Source: Clytia hemisphaerica
Lineage: Eukaryota; Cnidaria; Hydrozoa; Leptothecata; Clytiidae
DNA: 64,000 nucleotides
Assembly (NCBI GenBank): GCA_902728285.1
Contig: CACVBU010000274.1
Location: 710,942 to 774,941, forward strand
Reading direction: 5' to 3'
Shown: positions 32,421-43,681 of the stretch, piece by piece
How the letters are laid out: each line of letters begins with the position of its first letter
Position numbering within the stretch: position 1 is the first letter of the stretch
Program-made: the position numbers and the translations under genes
The notes under the pieces: generated by a model
What the model was told of the DNA's origin: nothing
What the model saw: the letters and a program-made list of their open reading frames with translations, nothing else
The model's database searches: none

Positions 32421-33838
32421 CAGACATAATTGGCAGTGGAAACAAGAATGCCTGTAACTTTTGATAGTCAAATATAATAGTGCAAATTTTGTTTACTTAT
32501 TTTAGAGAATCAAAAGCGCAATATTTGAATGTATTTTTGGCGGTTAACTTAAATATGCGATTGCAAAAACTGAGCTATTTTTCTATTTATGCTGCAACGT
32601 TCATTTTAACCCAGTGGTAGTTCAACCTTAGGCTAAGAAGGTTGTCAAATTTTAGGGCAAACAGAAAAGTCCTTCGGAAGATATGGGACCCGAAATACCT
32701 CTTGGTAGCACTTTTCTATAAAACTTCAAATCTCCAAATTTTTAATAAAAAAGGGGGTAGTGATGATAAAACAGTTTTTCGATCATAACAGTAACACATT
32801 TTACCATCTCTTTTTAATGACCAGACTGTGCTTAGTGTTTTGGGAATTAGAAAGTTCTTTGATGATTTCAAAATAACACAGACAATATAAGTTCAATATG
32901 CTTATCGTCTCAATAAAAACAATCAAATTGTGATTTCACTTTGTTTCGAAACGATCAATGATACCAATAATACCAATGCATCAACACTTAACACTTTCCA
33001 ACTTTTATTAATTGCACTGTTCAAAAAAGATAACATAACCCCCATTTAGTAAAAGTTGGAGATGTTACGATATTTCACAGAAAAGTGCTACAATAATGTA
33101 TTTCGGGTCTCATATCTTCCTAAGGACTTTTCCGTTTGCCTTGAAATTTGACAACCTACTTTACCTAAGGTTGAAATACCACTGGTGTGAACATTGTAAC
33201 ATAAATAGAAAAAAAGCTCAATTTAACCGCTAAAATCACGAATTTTTTAACCAAAAATACATTCAAATATAGCGCTTTTGATTCTCTAAAACATGCAAAA
33301 AAGGTTTCCACAATTATATTTGACTAACGTAAATCCTTGAATAAGCACCCTGCTTGAATAAGTGCCCCGCTCGAATAAGCGCCCCCCTTTTAGTTAAAAT
33401 AATATTATAAGCGCCCCCCTTTTAGTTAAAATAATATTATAAGCGCCCCGCTCGAATAAGCGCCCCCTTTGCATTAGCGCCCTCTCCAGGGAGGGGCGCT
33501 TATTTGACTATTGTTATTGATTGAATAAGATGTTAAGTAGATACTTGTGTCTTAAAAAGAAAGAGTCAATTGGATTTTTCCAATTTTTCTTTTATTCATC
33601 CTTTTCTGAAAAATCAACCCTTTGAAACAGTTAAGTTTAAGCAGATTCCGAATTTGTTGATATACGAATTTCTGAAATAAAAAAATAAGCGCCCTGTTCA
33701 AATAAGCGCCCCGCTCAAATAAGCGCCCTGCTTGAATAAGCGCCCCCTGGCCTTAGAGCCTGAAAAATTGGCGCTTATTCGAGGATTTACGGTATCAAAA
33801 GTTACAGGCGCTCTTGTTTCCACTGCCAATTATATCTG
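32421..33838. mobile_element. large foldback element with arms of about 350 bp
   Basis: CAGACATAATTGGCAGTGGA at 32421 is mirrored by CCACTGCCAATTATATCTG ending at 33838. Correspondence continues inwards through AGAGAATCAAAAGCGC, TACATTCAAATAT, CAACCTTAGG and AAGTCCTTMGGAAGATATG towards a centre near 32770-33060. The right arm is interrupted by the element at 33327-33792. No target duplication is evident and no coding is seen. Confidence 0.75.
33327..33792. mobile_element. TA-flanked element, GAATAAGCGCCCC word, nested in the foldback
   Basis: Ends ACGTAAATCCTTGAATAAGC and GCTTATTCGAGGATTTACGG are inverted, with TA outside (33325-33326, 33793-33794). The word GAATAAGCGCCCC recurs about ten times within. 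The other arm of the host foldback carries the uninterrupted site (GATAGTCAAATA), which proves insertion at a TA. Confidence 0.85.
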
Positions 33839-35333
33839 AATAGACTTTAAATTGCCTGTTTTAGGAATATTCTTGCCAAATTTATGCATATGGCAGGGAG
33901 CCCAACATTAATTTTCAACCAAAACGAGTATGATTTTCAAAATCATCTGCCAAAACTGAAAGCAAGAAAAAGGGTGTTGTGAAATGCAGCTTCATTGGTG
34001 GAAATTTGATAAATAGTCTGTGAAGGGGCGCCAAGAAGTAATCAGTAGAAGAAACCTCTTTATCAAAATTTGATATAAATTTCTTGGGGTTACTTGTCTT
34101 TATGTCAATGCATTGTGTCAACTTGTTAGCATTGTATTGTTGTTGGGGAAAGAGTAAAAAGAGGTAAGATTAGCCTTGTTTCTAATCCTGATACACCGTC
34201 AATTAGGGTTTTTTTCATAAATGAGGGGTAACTCTCATCACCTTCAAACAGCAGACTTTTCTTATCTGCATTGTACATTAAGCTAGAATGAAGACAAGTC
34301 ATGCTACTGTCGTTTCGTATAAGATTCCTATATCCGCACTAAGATTCCTTTGCCACTTTTCTAGCGAAGAACATGGCTCAAAATAACGGTCGGACATCGG
34401 ACATTGTCCGACCCAAATAGCTTCATGTGTTGTCTAACCCAAAAATCATAATTTTCAAGCTAAATCAACCCTGATCGGACATTATAAGACTTAGCATTCT
34501 CAAAAATGTGACATTGCACTGGAAACAAAGTGTATTTTCTAAGGGAAAACAGATATCAATCACAAACAGTGTAGCTCTAAAGCTCTAAAACAGCATCTAA
34601 TAACATGAAAACCAGAATATGATTCTTCAATGGGAATCAAAAGTATAAAGTGCACTTACAAACATCAATATATCAGATCTAACAAAATTAATAACGGTAC
34701 TGTCATCATTGACAATAAAACAAAAGATTTTCTGTCAAGAGTCTTGTAAACATTCCAGCAACTACACCATCACAGTCAAAACAAAACAAAACTAAATTTA
34801 ATCTGTCGATCATTTTCTCAAGCGAAGAGTACAAGAAGCGATTCTAGCTTTACGATGGCGCCTCGGATCATCAGTGGATAGTATTCAATTATCATTACCC
34901 TTTTATTTTCATTTCTAGAACTTTTGCAAAAAAAGGAAATATAGAAAAGTTGTATTTTTTACTGCTCTATACACATACTGAATTTGAAAGATCTTCTATG
35001 TGGCTATCCCGCTTTTCTGGGACTTCAGCTTTAGTGCTGGTGTGCAGCACAGGGTACAAAGTCCGTGTTTACCGTAATTTTTGTATGAAGAGTTAGGTCT
35101 ACACTGACAAACAAGCGCGGTAAAACAGAGAAAGATTTCTAGGATTCTAAGAAGGGAGATCCAATACCTTGGAAAAACTGATCAAAATCAGGAAATTGTA
35201 GAAACATATCAGAAAAGACAAGGAAGGAGGACAGTTTTAAGATTAAAGTTTTTTTTTAGGTTAAGGTTTGTGAGGAGAAACATATCTTATTCTAGAAATA
35301 AATTTTTTTTGAAACTTCTGGCTCTAGCAGACC
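33839..35333. other. intergenic, no supported gene
   Basis: TAAGATTCCTATATCCGCAC at 34319 resembles TAAGATTCCCATTTCCGCAC at 12838, a small shared repeat. GGTCGGACATCGGACATTGT near 34390 starts a short GTCCGA-rich hairpin. The rest is AT-rich. Confidence 0.4.
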
Positions 35334-35392
35334 GAATAGACCTTTTTTCAAAGAGGACGTCCTGGGTGGCCTCTTTGAAAAAAGGTCTATTC
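35334..35392. repeat. perfect 23-bp-arm hairpin with 13-nt loop
   Basis: GAATAGACCTTTTTTCAAAG + AGG is followed after ACGTCCTGGGTGG by its perfect inverse. It could be a tiny MITE or, if transcribed, a hairpin RNA. Confidence 0.8.
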
Positions 35393-35568
35393 TCCAGTAA
35401 CCATGCACGGGGGGAAACAGATGTTTGAAAAAAGTCCTTGCTGGATGCTTTCGTCACATAAACAGAGCTTAGTATAAAAGTGAGTGATAATCTAATCTAA
35501 AGACCATGATCTGATGATGATGAATAAAGAAGATGAACGTTTTATTTTCTGTGGTTACGAGTTGCAGG

Positions 35569-35789
35569 AGGACCCTCCTGGCGCTCTGGAAACTTCTGGA
35601 GCAAAAAAAGCTGTTTTTTTGTGCTCCCCCGAAACACCAGAAAATTTCGGAGCACTTCCACGATTTTCGGCGATTGGTCTGCACCGGAACTCCGGAACTG
35701 TGTAAAGAATCACTTACTCTGGAAGCAAAATAGTGTTTTTTTAGCTGCTCCGGAAATCTCCGGAAGTTTCCGGAGCATCAAAGGGTCCT
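35569..35789. mobile_element. AGGACCCT-ended MITE, 8-bp TSD, CTCCGGAA word
   Basis: It starts AGGACCCTCCTGGCGC and ends AAAGGGTCCT, flanked by GTTGCAGG at 35561-35568 and 35790-35797. Inside, CTCTGGAAACTTCTGGAGC, CACCAGAAAATTTCGGAGC and CTCCGGAAATCTCCGGAAGT iterate a GGAGCNTCCGGAA-type word in both orientations. The termini match 36917-37633. The 8-bp duplication suggests a hAT-like origin. Confidence 0.8.
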
Positions 35790-35990
35790 GTTGCAGGCGC
35801 AGCAGGCAGGGGAGGCTCTTATCGGTTGAGCTGATAAGGACACAAAGGAAGGAAGGGGTCCAGATAGGTTAATACAGAGGTGCCACTTATCATGCATTGA
35901 GTGTTAAAATAAAATCGTGCATTCTCACACATTAGACTATTAGAATGATAATGTTTCACACAATTTTGCTGAAAAAAAAGGTCTTCAACA

Positions 35991-36301
35991 TTGGGCCATT
36001 CCAGAATTTGTCTGTAACAGGGGGGCGGACTACACAGGATTTCCAAGGGCAAAAGTTTTCACCAAAATTCGAAATTTCCAAAAGGTGAGAGAAGAAAATG
36101 TATGAATTTCCAAGGTAGTAATTGAATTAAAAAAGGCAAAAAAGAGTGGAATTTCCGATGCATTTTGCAAAAGTACATGGATTTTCATCGGAATTTCCGA
36201 CCACTACCGGAAAAGAAAAATTATTTCCGAGGCTAGAAAAAAACTAAAAAATGCATGTCGTCCGACAATGGGGTAACAAAAATTTTCTGGGATGGCCCAT
36301 T
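35991..36301. mobile_element. inverted-repeat element, GGGCCATYCCAGAA ends, GAATTTCC word
   Basis: Left TTGGGCCATTCCAGAATTTG and right TTTCTGGGATGGCCCATTT are inverted, with subterminal GTCTGTAACAGGGGGGCGGA. Inside, GATTTCCAAGG, GAAATTTCC, GAATTTCCGATGC and GGAATTTCCGACCACTACCG recur. The ends resemble the G-run MITEs at 13092 and 30226 but the inner word differs. Confidence 0.6.
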
Positions 36302-36916
36302 TGAAAATCACTGAAGTTCAATTTTAGGAAAAACAATTTTACAAAGATGATTCATCAGTTGTTTACCTTTTTCCTATGTCATCTGATTGGTTCTTCCTTA
36401 TTTTTTAGTACACCTCACTGACTGGCAATACAGTTTAAAATGTGGGAAGATCCTTGCCTTCCTTCCCAGCCTTTCCTTTGACATTTGACTTTCAAACTTT
36501 TTGCCGCCATCTTTAAAATTATTCGGAACACAACCTAAGATGCCGGAAAACTAGATAACCTAGTCTCTTACTCTAAATCTCATTTTTTGATTTCGAAGAT
36601 TATATTAGATTTTCTGCCAATCTTCAGAAGCGTTTATTGAGAAGTAGGATTCAAATTAAATCGGGAAGTATAAACAGCGGAAATAAGCAGCTCCTGACGA
36701 CCATCCCAGTCAGCCAGCGCAACAGCCCAGCGAACGCTCCAAGCTTAGAGATATTTAACGAAAGACATAGGATTATTAAGGTAATGTATTTGTTAATATT
36801 GATGATTTGCAAGTAAAGCAAGGAACCACACAGCAGCTGACATTAGGAAAGGCTTTTCAAATTAGTAAAATGCCTAATTAGACTGTTAAATAAATTGCCT
36901 TTTCTCCTAATTTTGC
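36302..36916. other. no supported gene
   Basis: Intergenic sequence of ordinary composition; no repeat or exon recognised. Confidence 0.35.
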
Positions 36917-37633
36917 AGGACCCTGCCGACGCACCGGACTGTCCGGTGTATTTGTCCGGTGGCAAAAAGTATCCTTTCGCTACACCGGACGCGATAAGTC
37001 CGGTGTCAGTCCGGTGTTGCATACAGGGAATTTTGGACGCCGGACGACATTTATAAAACAGAAAATTAAGAAACACCGGACGCATGTTTTGATTGTCCGG
37101 TGAAAAAAAATATCCTACTTCGACACCGGACATCCGACTTCCTTAAGTCCGGCAGTCAGGCACATCCTGGCAAATGAACGGGGTATTTTTCACTTGCGAC
37201 CATTGGCAAATGAATGGGGTCGAAAACGAAAGTGACGTAATAGCGCCGAATACCCAGTTTAATTGAACCGGGTTGGAAATATTTTGCTTCATTTCAAAGA
37301 ACTGCATAGATGAAATTTTTTTTCCATGGGTCAATTTTGTCTTCGAAGATTGAAGAAACTTTTAATGAAAAAATAAAGTTCCCAGTTTTCTTCCTTTTTT
37401 CCCTTTTTCAGTTTGAAGTTCATTTTTATTCATTTTCATGCTTTTAGCCTGAGACGTCCTATCTCATTTACACTGGGTGACGAATACCCCATGCAAATGC
37501 TCACCCCGTTCATTTGCCAGGATGTGCCTGACTGTCCGGTGTAGAGATTGTCCGGTGGTAAAAAAAATTCTCATTTTACACCGGACTTTTGCGTGTCCGG
37601 TGTTCGTTAAGTCCGGTGCGTCGGCAGGGTCCT
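36917..37633. mobile_element. AGGACCCT-ended element, 8-bp TSD, GTCCGGTG word
   Basis: Ends AGGACCCTGCCGACGCACCG and CGGTGCGTCGGCAGGGTCCT are perfect inverses, flanked by AATTTTGC (36909-36916, 37634-37641). GTCCGGTG or CACCGGAC occurs more than ten times in both orientations. It contains a nested element at 37153-37534 that splits one copy of the word. It is noncoding. Confidence 0.88.
37153..37534. mobile_element. nested element, CAGTCAGGCACATCCTGGCA ends
   Basis: The left end CAGTCAGGCACATCCTGGCA and its perfect inverse at 37515-37534 continue through AATGAACGGGGT. TCCGG is duplicated at both borders (5 bp). Removing it restores GTCCGGTG of the host element. The word CAAATGAAYGGGGT recurs inside. 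Confidence 0.82.
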
Positions 37634-37653
37634 AATTTTGCGTGCATTGCATA

Positions 37654-37871
37654 CCGTGAGATTAGGTAACTTGCATCAGTGGAGGCTAACATGCATAGCC
37701 CTCAAATGAAAGACCTAGCTGGTCATTAAAATACAAAGTTAAGTCAAAACAAAAATGGTAGACTAGAGCTGCGAGAGGAGCTGCGTAGTTGTATTTTAAT
37801 GACCAGCCAGGTCTTTCATTTGAGGGCTATGCATGTTAGCCTCCACTGATGCAAGTTACCCAATCTCACGG
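37654..37871. mobile_element. TA-flanked MITE, ACTTGCATCAGTGGAGGC ends (copy 2)
   Basis: Same TIRs as 12103-12339 (CCGTGAGATTAGGTAACTTG and inverse), with TA at 37652-37653 and 37872-37873. Arms are nearly perfect over about 90 bp. Confidence 0.85.
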
Positions 37872-38059
37872 TAAAGTTTCCCTTGGCCTTATGCTTTTTC
37901 CCCACTGTCACTTTTCTGCCTGAAAAAAGTCAAAACTCCATGTAAATGAAAAATAATATAGCCGTGTCCACTCTCTGACATTGAGTGGGAGACTCTCGCA
38001 TGCCAAGGATTTCTTCTGTGTGAAAAAAATAGACCTTTTCGCCTTTCCATCCGCCATAT

Positions 38060-38085
38060 TGAATTGAATTGAATTGAATTGAATA
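38060..38085. repeat. (GAATT)n microsatellite
   Basis: Five to six GAATT units. The adjacent AGACCTTTTCGCCTTTCCAT + CCGCCAT (38037-38063) reappears in inverse at 40647-40673, a short dispersed repeat. Confidence 0.7.
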
Positions 38086-38209
38086 TATTTTTTTCGCTGC
38101 AACACAGCAGGATAACCCCTTACAGAACTAAAGAAAAAAAAATGAATAAACAATTATCATAATAGGGTATTAATAATGAATATAAGAAATATTTTTACTT
38201 TTATTTTCA

Positions 38210-38600
38210 TGGGATCATCCCCCCCCCCAGGAAGATGGGGGGGGGAATCAGATTTTGGTGCCAGGGGGGAAGTGAAAATTTCAAGCTTGATGGGGGGAGA
38301 AAGGCGAATAGGGGGTATATTCAGTCCTCTACCTAGTGGGGGGAGTAATAGGATAAATACAGACCTTCCTGGTGTGTTTGGGCATTCAGGCTTATGAGCC
38401 TGTCTTACTTGGGATTTTGAGAGTCTTTTTTTTGCTATAGTAGCTTGCGAATTGAGGCGAGTCTGGATCATCACTTCGCAACCCTTATACAATACGGCTA
38501 GGGGGATTTCCCAATTAGGGGGGGAGCACGAATTTTAAAGACAGGTGGGGGGGGAAAGGCCAGATGGGGGATTTTAGCTCATATTAGGGGGGACCAAAAA
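38210..38600. repeat. G-run-rich interval
   Basis: Runs of 7-11 G or C occur at 38219-38250, 38518-38525 and 38545-38555, with strongly G-biased plus strand. They resemble interiors of the G-run elements elsewhere, but I could not find matching ends. G-quadruplex formation is possible. Confidence 0.45.
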
Positions 38601-38715
38601 GCTGGAGGACGCCATGATTTTATGAAAATTTCTTTCAGTAGTTTTATTTATAAAGTTCTTCCTGTTACACAACCCACCCCCTCCCACCCTGGGAAAACAC
38701 ACTAAGTTCATGCAC

Positions 38716-38748
38716 ACACAATACACGCACACACACACACACACACAA
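38716..38748. repeat. (CA)n microsatellite at a LINE 3' end
   Basis: CACACACACA with minor interruptions lies directly downstream (minus sense) of the LINE stop codon at 38754-38752, as often seen where 3' ends of CR1/L2-type elements carry simple repeats. Confidence 0.7.
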
Positions 38749-38751
38749 AGA

Positions 38752-39630
38752 TTATTCGTCTTCAGCTTTGTATTTGTCTAAATAGAATTTTGTAGCTAAA
38801 GATTTTAGTTCATCAGTATCAAGGTTGTGAAAATCAGTGTCAGGATGATTTATTAGTAACTCATTCCATTGTTTTGATGAAAGACGAGAGAAAGAGTTAA
38901 GTCCAAAATTTGTGGTTTTGACCGTTGAAAGTTTTAGTAGTTTTAAATAGCTTTGCCCCTGGTGCCAGTTTTGTGATCAATTTCATCAAAATTAAGTGTT
39001 GATAGGACATCAGATGGAAGATTACCCTGGAGGTATTTTTGAATAAATAAGATATTCATTACTTTCACCTGATCAAAGATTTTGAGTAATTTAAGCTCAG
39101 CAAACAGGGGAGTGGCAGAAGTTCTTGGTTCACTAAAGGTCATGAGTCTTAGTGCAGTGTTTTGAAGAGTAAGAATTCTATGTGTGACCGTATTGTCACA
39201 CAGTCCCCAGAGTTGACTAGCATAGCGAAGAAGCAAAAATTGCATGATAAATGTTTTGAAGGATGTGAATTGGAACATAGTGACGAAGTTTGGATATTGC
39301 CCCATTTGCCCTTCTCAATGTAGCAGCAACGAAAGAAGTATGAACCTTCCAGTTTAGATGATTGTCAAGGTGAACACCCAAATACTTCACACTCTTACTT
39401 GGTGATAGAATTTTCCCGCAAAGCTTAAGTCTTGGAATACAGTCCATCTGTCTCCAAGGGGAACGAAAAATAACAAACTCAGTTTTGCTAGCATTCAAAG
39501 AAATTTTGTTGGCATTAAGCCAGCTGACTAAAACTCTGAGATCAGCATTAACCCTCCCACAAAGACTCCATACAGTTTTTGAAAAATTTAGTAAATGAGT
39601 ATCATCAGCAAAATGATAGGTTTTTTTTTT
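38752..39630 (-). pseudogene. 5'-truncated LINE reverse transcriptase fragment
   Basis: Minus-strand frames start at YHFADDTHLLNF (RT motif C) and continue NANKISLNASKTEFVIF and VKYLGVHLDNHLNW (motifs D/E), RRANGAISKLRHYVP, then after frameshifts LRYASQLWG, LRLMTFSEPRTSATPLF and finally FYLDKYKAEDE and a stop. At least two frameshifts are present. Everything before motif C is missing, and the truncation point abuts a T10 tract. This is a CR1/Jockey-group copy distinct from the other two LINEs. Confidence 0.85.
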
Positions 39631-39646
39631 GAATTGTCTGATTGAA

Positions 39647-40641
39647 TGCAAAAATTATGGTGGCCGAATTGCCGTGGTGAAATTCCCTTAGAAAGTATGC
39701 AAAACATATGCAAAAAGAAAGTATTAATATAAAACTTACATGTATAATTGGCATTATATTAAAGTGTAATCTTGTAGAAGAAAGATTAAATTTGCTTCTG
39801 TTGAAAACTAAAAACAATTATATTCACTCATCTCTTATAACAAGCACTTCAAAAGACCATAACATTAGACATAAACTCAAACTGAAAAATCACCTGTGAA
39901 GGTAAAAAATAATCCTTATTCGGCTGACGGTAAATTATTCTCCTGGTCCTGGAAATAGAGCCGCCAAATGATCAAATCAAAACATTGATGCCCGGGGGGG
40001 CACTTAGCTAGGCAAAATGGATGATGGGTATGTGCGGACGGTAAGGGTCAGTATTTTCACCTTTCATAGTCTCTCTAAGGGTCGGAAAAATCAGAAAGTT
40101 TTAAATTAGTCTCTCTAAGGGTCGGAAAATTCAGGATTTTTAGGAAATTTTTTGATTTTCAGAGAAAAAATTGTAATAAAGTCTCTCTAAGGGTATGACT
40201 TTTTTCAAAAATCTCAAAAAGTCTCTCTAAGGGTCACCTTTTCAGCAAAAAAACAGTCTCTCTAAGGGTCGGTTTTTGGAGGTCCCGTCCCCACAAACCC
40301 CTCATTTGCCCGGGCATTGATGATGTGTGACGTCATAATTACTGCTTTCAGTTTGCGTGTTTTGAAAGTTTGATGTGTGTACTCCGTCTTTGTGGAGTTT
40401 TTAAGTGGCATGAAAACAAAATATGCTATGTCTTTAAGAACAAATTTCTAAAAGGCTTTTGTTATTCTGTAAATATTTCTTTTTGGATTAAAAAATTCCA
40501 TCTTTTATTGTTCTAATGATTATAATATTTATTTATAAGATGCTTTGTTGTCTTTTTAATCTTTATGTAAACTTGCATATGTTTTGCATACTTTCCAACT
40601 AAATCCAACCACGGCATTTTCGTTCCTGTATTTTTGCATAC
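39647..40641. mobile_element. inverted-repeat element around the CCCGGGG element
   Basis: ATGCAAAAATTATGG with CCGTGG and AGTATGCAAAACATATGCAA at the left is mirrored by TTGCATATGTTTTGCATACT, CCACGG and CCTGTATTTTTGCAT at the right. The interior includes the insertion at 39991-40314. No duplication was established. Confidence 0.5.
39991..40314. mobile_element. CCCGGGG-ended element, 8-bp TSD, TCTCTCTAAGGGTCGG word
   Basis: It begins CCCGGGGGGGCACTTAGCTA and ends CATTTGCCCGGG, flanked by CATTGATG at 39983-39990 and 40315-40322. AGTCTCTCTAAGGGTCGGAA recurs about six times between 40067 and 40270. Related in its ends to the element at 19904-20359. Confidence 0.82.
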
Positions 40642-40874
40642 AATTCAAGATGGCGGATGGAAAGGCGAAAAGGTCTGTTGAGATAAATCTCCTGCATTTT
40701 CAGATTTTCTCTTTGTCACCTCCTGCATTTTCAAAAATTTTTCGATTTCCTAAAAAAAATATTCTGGTTTTTGTAGTACGACCTACCTTGAAATGTTTAT
40801 GTTGAGCGAGGCAAAAGCCTCTTACTTGCAGCTTGGCACTAGCAGAGAGTGCAGATGTGTTTTGTTGGCTGGTA

Positions 40875-41362
40875 CCGTCCACTGCTCTCTGACTTGGTAC
40901 GATTGGTCGAAACATGGGACTGGTTGATATCTGGTCTGTATTTTCACTCACTGTTAAATCTCTTTGACAACAAATTTGTTTTGATAACTCCACTAAGTTA
41001 TATCAATCATACTTTCTGTCATAACATGTCACAATAACATTCACTGAAAACGTGCCCTTTTTAACTTTTTTGTTTTCATTCAAAATGACCAGACGCCGAT
41101 TGGAGAATTAAAGAACGCCCGCCACCTAACCGCCTATTGTATTGCCCGATGGGATTAACAAATAAGGAGTGTGTAACTTTCCACGCGAGTGACATCAAAC
41201 GCTTCATGCTTTTGCCACTAATTTGGTCTTCTTCGTTCTAGACATTCGCGTGTTTTCCATTGGGGATTTTTTTCATATTTCAATTTTGAAAGCCTACTCG
41301 GTGCAAAAAAGAAATCCATCCAATTTTTTGTCAGATAGTCCCAAGTTAGAGCAAGTTGACGG
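40875..41362 (-). mobile_element. TA-flanked element, copy 2 of the 16664 family, inverted
   Basis: CCGTCCACTGCTCTCTGACT at the left and AGAGCAAGTTGACGG at the right are inverted, bounded by TA. Long stretches match 16664-17227 in reverse, including TGATATCTGG, ATAACATGTCACAATAAC and ACTAATTTGGTCTTCTTCGT. Confidence 0.7.
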
Positions 41363-41364
41363 TA

Positions 41365-43681
41365 TACGGGAAACACAAAATTGGACGTTTTGTACCCAAT
41401 GCTGCAGGCAAGGACTTGCTCTCGGGTACCTAATAGCCGGGGGGTTTGGAATAAGCAGGGAGAGCTTGGAAAATAAGCAGGGGTGTTGGAATAAAAATGT
41501 CCTGGGTAGAAAACTTTCGAAAAGGAGGCTAATACAGCAGTACAGTAGGGCAAAAGAGGGAACTTTCAAAAAAAAAATTCCCAAAAAATCAATAAGCGGG
41601 AAGTGTGGGATTGGAATAAGAATGTCCTGGGTGGAAAATTTTCCAATAGCCTGATAGTAGACTATCATAGGTTATGGTGTGGAGTCATGAGGTAATGTTT
41701 TCACCGCTGGAGTCAACATGGTATTCGTCCTAGCAAAAGGTCTATACTTACAATACAACATATATTAGGTTGCACCATTTGTAATTAGGTTTTTAAACTT
41801 GGTGTCCCTTCCTTCGGGTTTGAATTGTATTGAAAAAATTTGAATGTAAGCCTTTTAAATTTATTAGGAATTTGTTCTTTGGCCTGGTGGGGGGTCTGTA
41901 AAAAGCAACAGTTACAATTGGCTAGAACTCAATTTCTAGATCAAAAAATGACCAGTGGGCAAAGTGCTAAGAATTTTTCCTGTTTAGAAAGTTTATTTTA
42001 TAACCATTTTTGATGGTAAAGCTTTGAAGTAAATGTTTTCTGATTCAAATCATAGCTATAAGTTGAATTTCTAATGAAAAGGCATTCGTTTGGAAAGTAG
42101 ATATTTTTGTACGTAACCGGTGGAACTTAGTAAATCTTGCAGAGTGGACTTAGGCCTCTTTTGAATTAAAAAACATGAATTTTGAAAAACGTGTGAGGGT
42201 TAATTCCTGCCTTTTACAGTTCAAAACCTGTACATATATGACATTACAAAATAAAGCCACTTACACCTAGATTCAAGATAAAGAAAAAAGACAATGTTAG
42301 TAAAATAAAGAAAAACCCAATTAAACTTTTTAGGATGCATGGACTTAGGCCCATTTGTAATTCAATTGGACTTTGGCCTCTTCAAAACTTAACAAGCTTA
42401 TTTTTGTGGACTTAGGCCCTTTTATTGTAAAAAGATGATGGACTTGGGCCCTTCTATTGTAAAAAGGTGATGGACTTAGGCCTCTTTTGAATCAAACATC
42501 ACTTTTATCAGAGCTTCAGTGTGAAGTTTTCAGCCTTTTTAACTTTAATAACTACTTGTTATGTACATCAAAAGAGAGCAAATGAGCTAGAGATTGAGAA
42601 AAACCAAAGATCTCAAATTTCATAAAAATGGACTTAGGCCCCTTTTGAACTGGGGGGTACCTGGACCTTACCCCTTTTTGATTAAGCGCATTAAAGTCAA
42701 TTCAAGAAGTTATTATACCAAATTATGAAATTTAAAGTTTACCTTGCCTTTTAAAAGAAAAAGACGGTTACAAGCTTAAAGCTTGTTTTTATTTTATTTT
42801 AACACTTTAACAGTCGGCTGTCAAATTCTTTTTGTGTGGCTGACTCTTTTTCAAGAGATATGTGAAAAATGTAAACTTATTCTGGTGGTGTGCTGAAGCC
42901 AAAAATCCTTTGCGTATTTTTCACAGGAGATCATCATGATAACCAAAGTCTGTCTCGAAATAATTTGCAGCGGAGACAAAAAAGGCTATAATTTTTGATA
43001 AAATTCGAATTATAAAACGGTTTTGTGCTTTTTGAAAAGACAAACAGGAGAGGAATATTATCGAGAAAAAAATTCAAAAAAAAATCGAAAAATGATGATT
43101 GAAAATAAAGAAGAAGAAAATCAACTTCTTCAATAACTGTGCTATAATAATCATTTCACACAAGTGGTTCTTTGATCTTAGAACATCACCAATGTGAAAA
43201 AAAATTCAAAAAACTTTTTTCAATCGAAAGATACAGTCAAAAGTTTATCTCTAATTGGCTTCAAAAACAACAAAAAAGAGCCCTTTTCTAAGTCAACCAG
43301 GGCAAAGTTTTTAAGCTGTATATTTTGACTGAATAAATATTTTTTGAATTTTTTTTGTATTTATGATGTTCTAAGATTGAAGAATCTCTGATATAAAAAT
43401 TAAGATCATAGCATTATTCTATAAGAAGTTGATTTTCTTCTTCTTCGTTTTTCATCTTTATATTTCCATTTTTTTTATGATATTCCCACTCTGGATTATC
43501 TTTTAAACAAGCACAATTATATTAAGTTTCACCTTTCAAGATAAATTTCTCACTGCAACCTTTACACAATCTTATCCAATCTGAATAAGTAAATGAAGCT
43601 TACATTACTTACAATGTCTTGTTTACAATTTCAGATATATTTTCATCATGAAGAAGTGATACATTTTCAAAAGGAATAAAA
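41365..43681. other. intergenic upstream of the large gene; two word repeats
   Basis: At 41440-41640, GGAATAAGCAGGG and GGAATAARAATGTCCTGGGT + RGAAAA recur, some inverted. At 42145-42660 the word TGGACTTAGGCCYCTTTT recurs about eight times on the plus strand; it resembles the word-iterating elements, but its ends were not resolved. The rest is AT-rich with no exon recognised. Confidence 0.45.
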
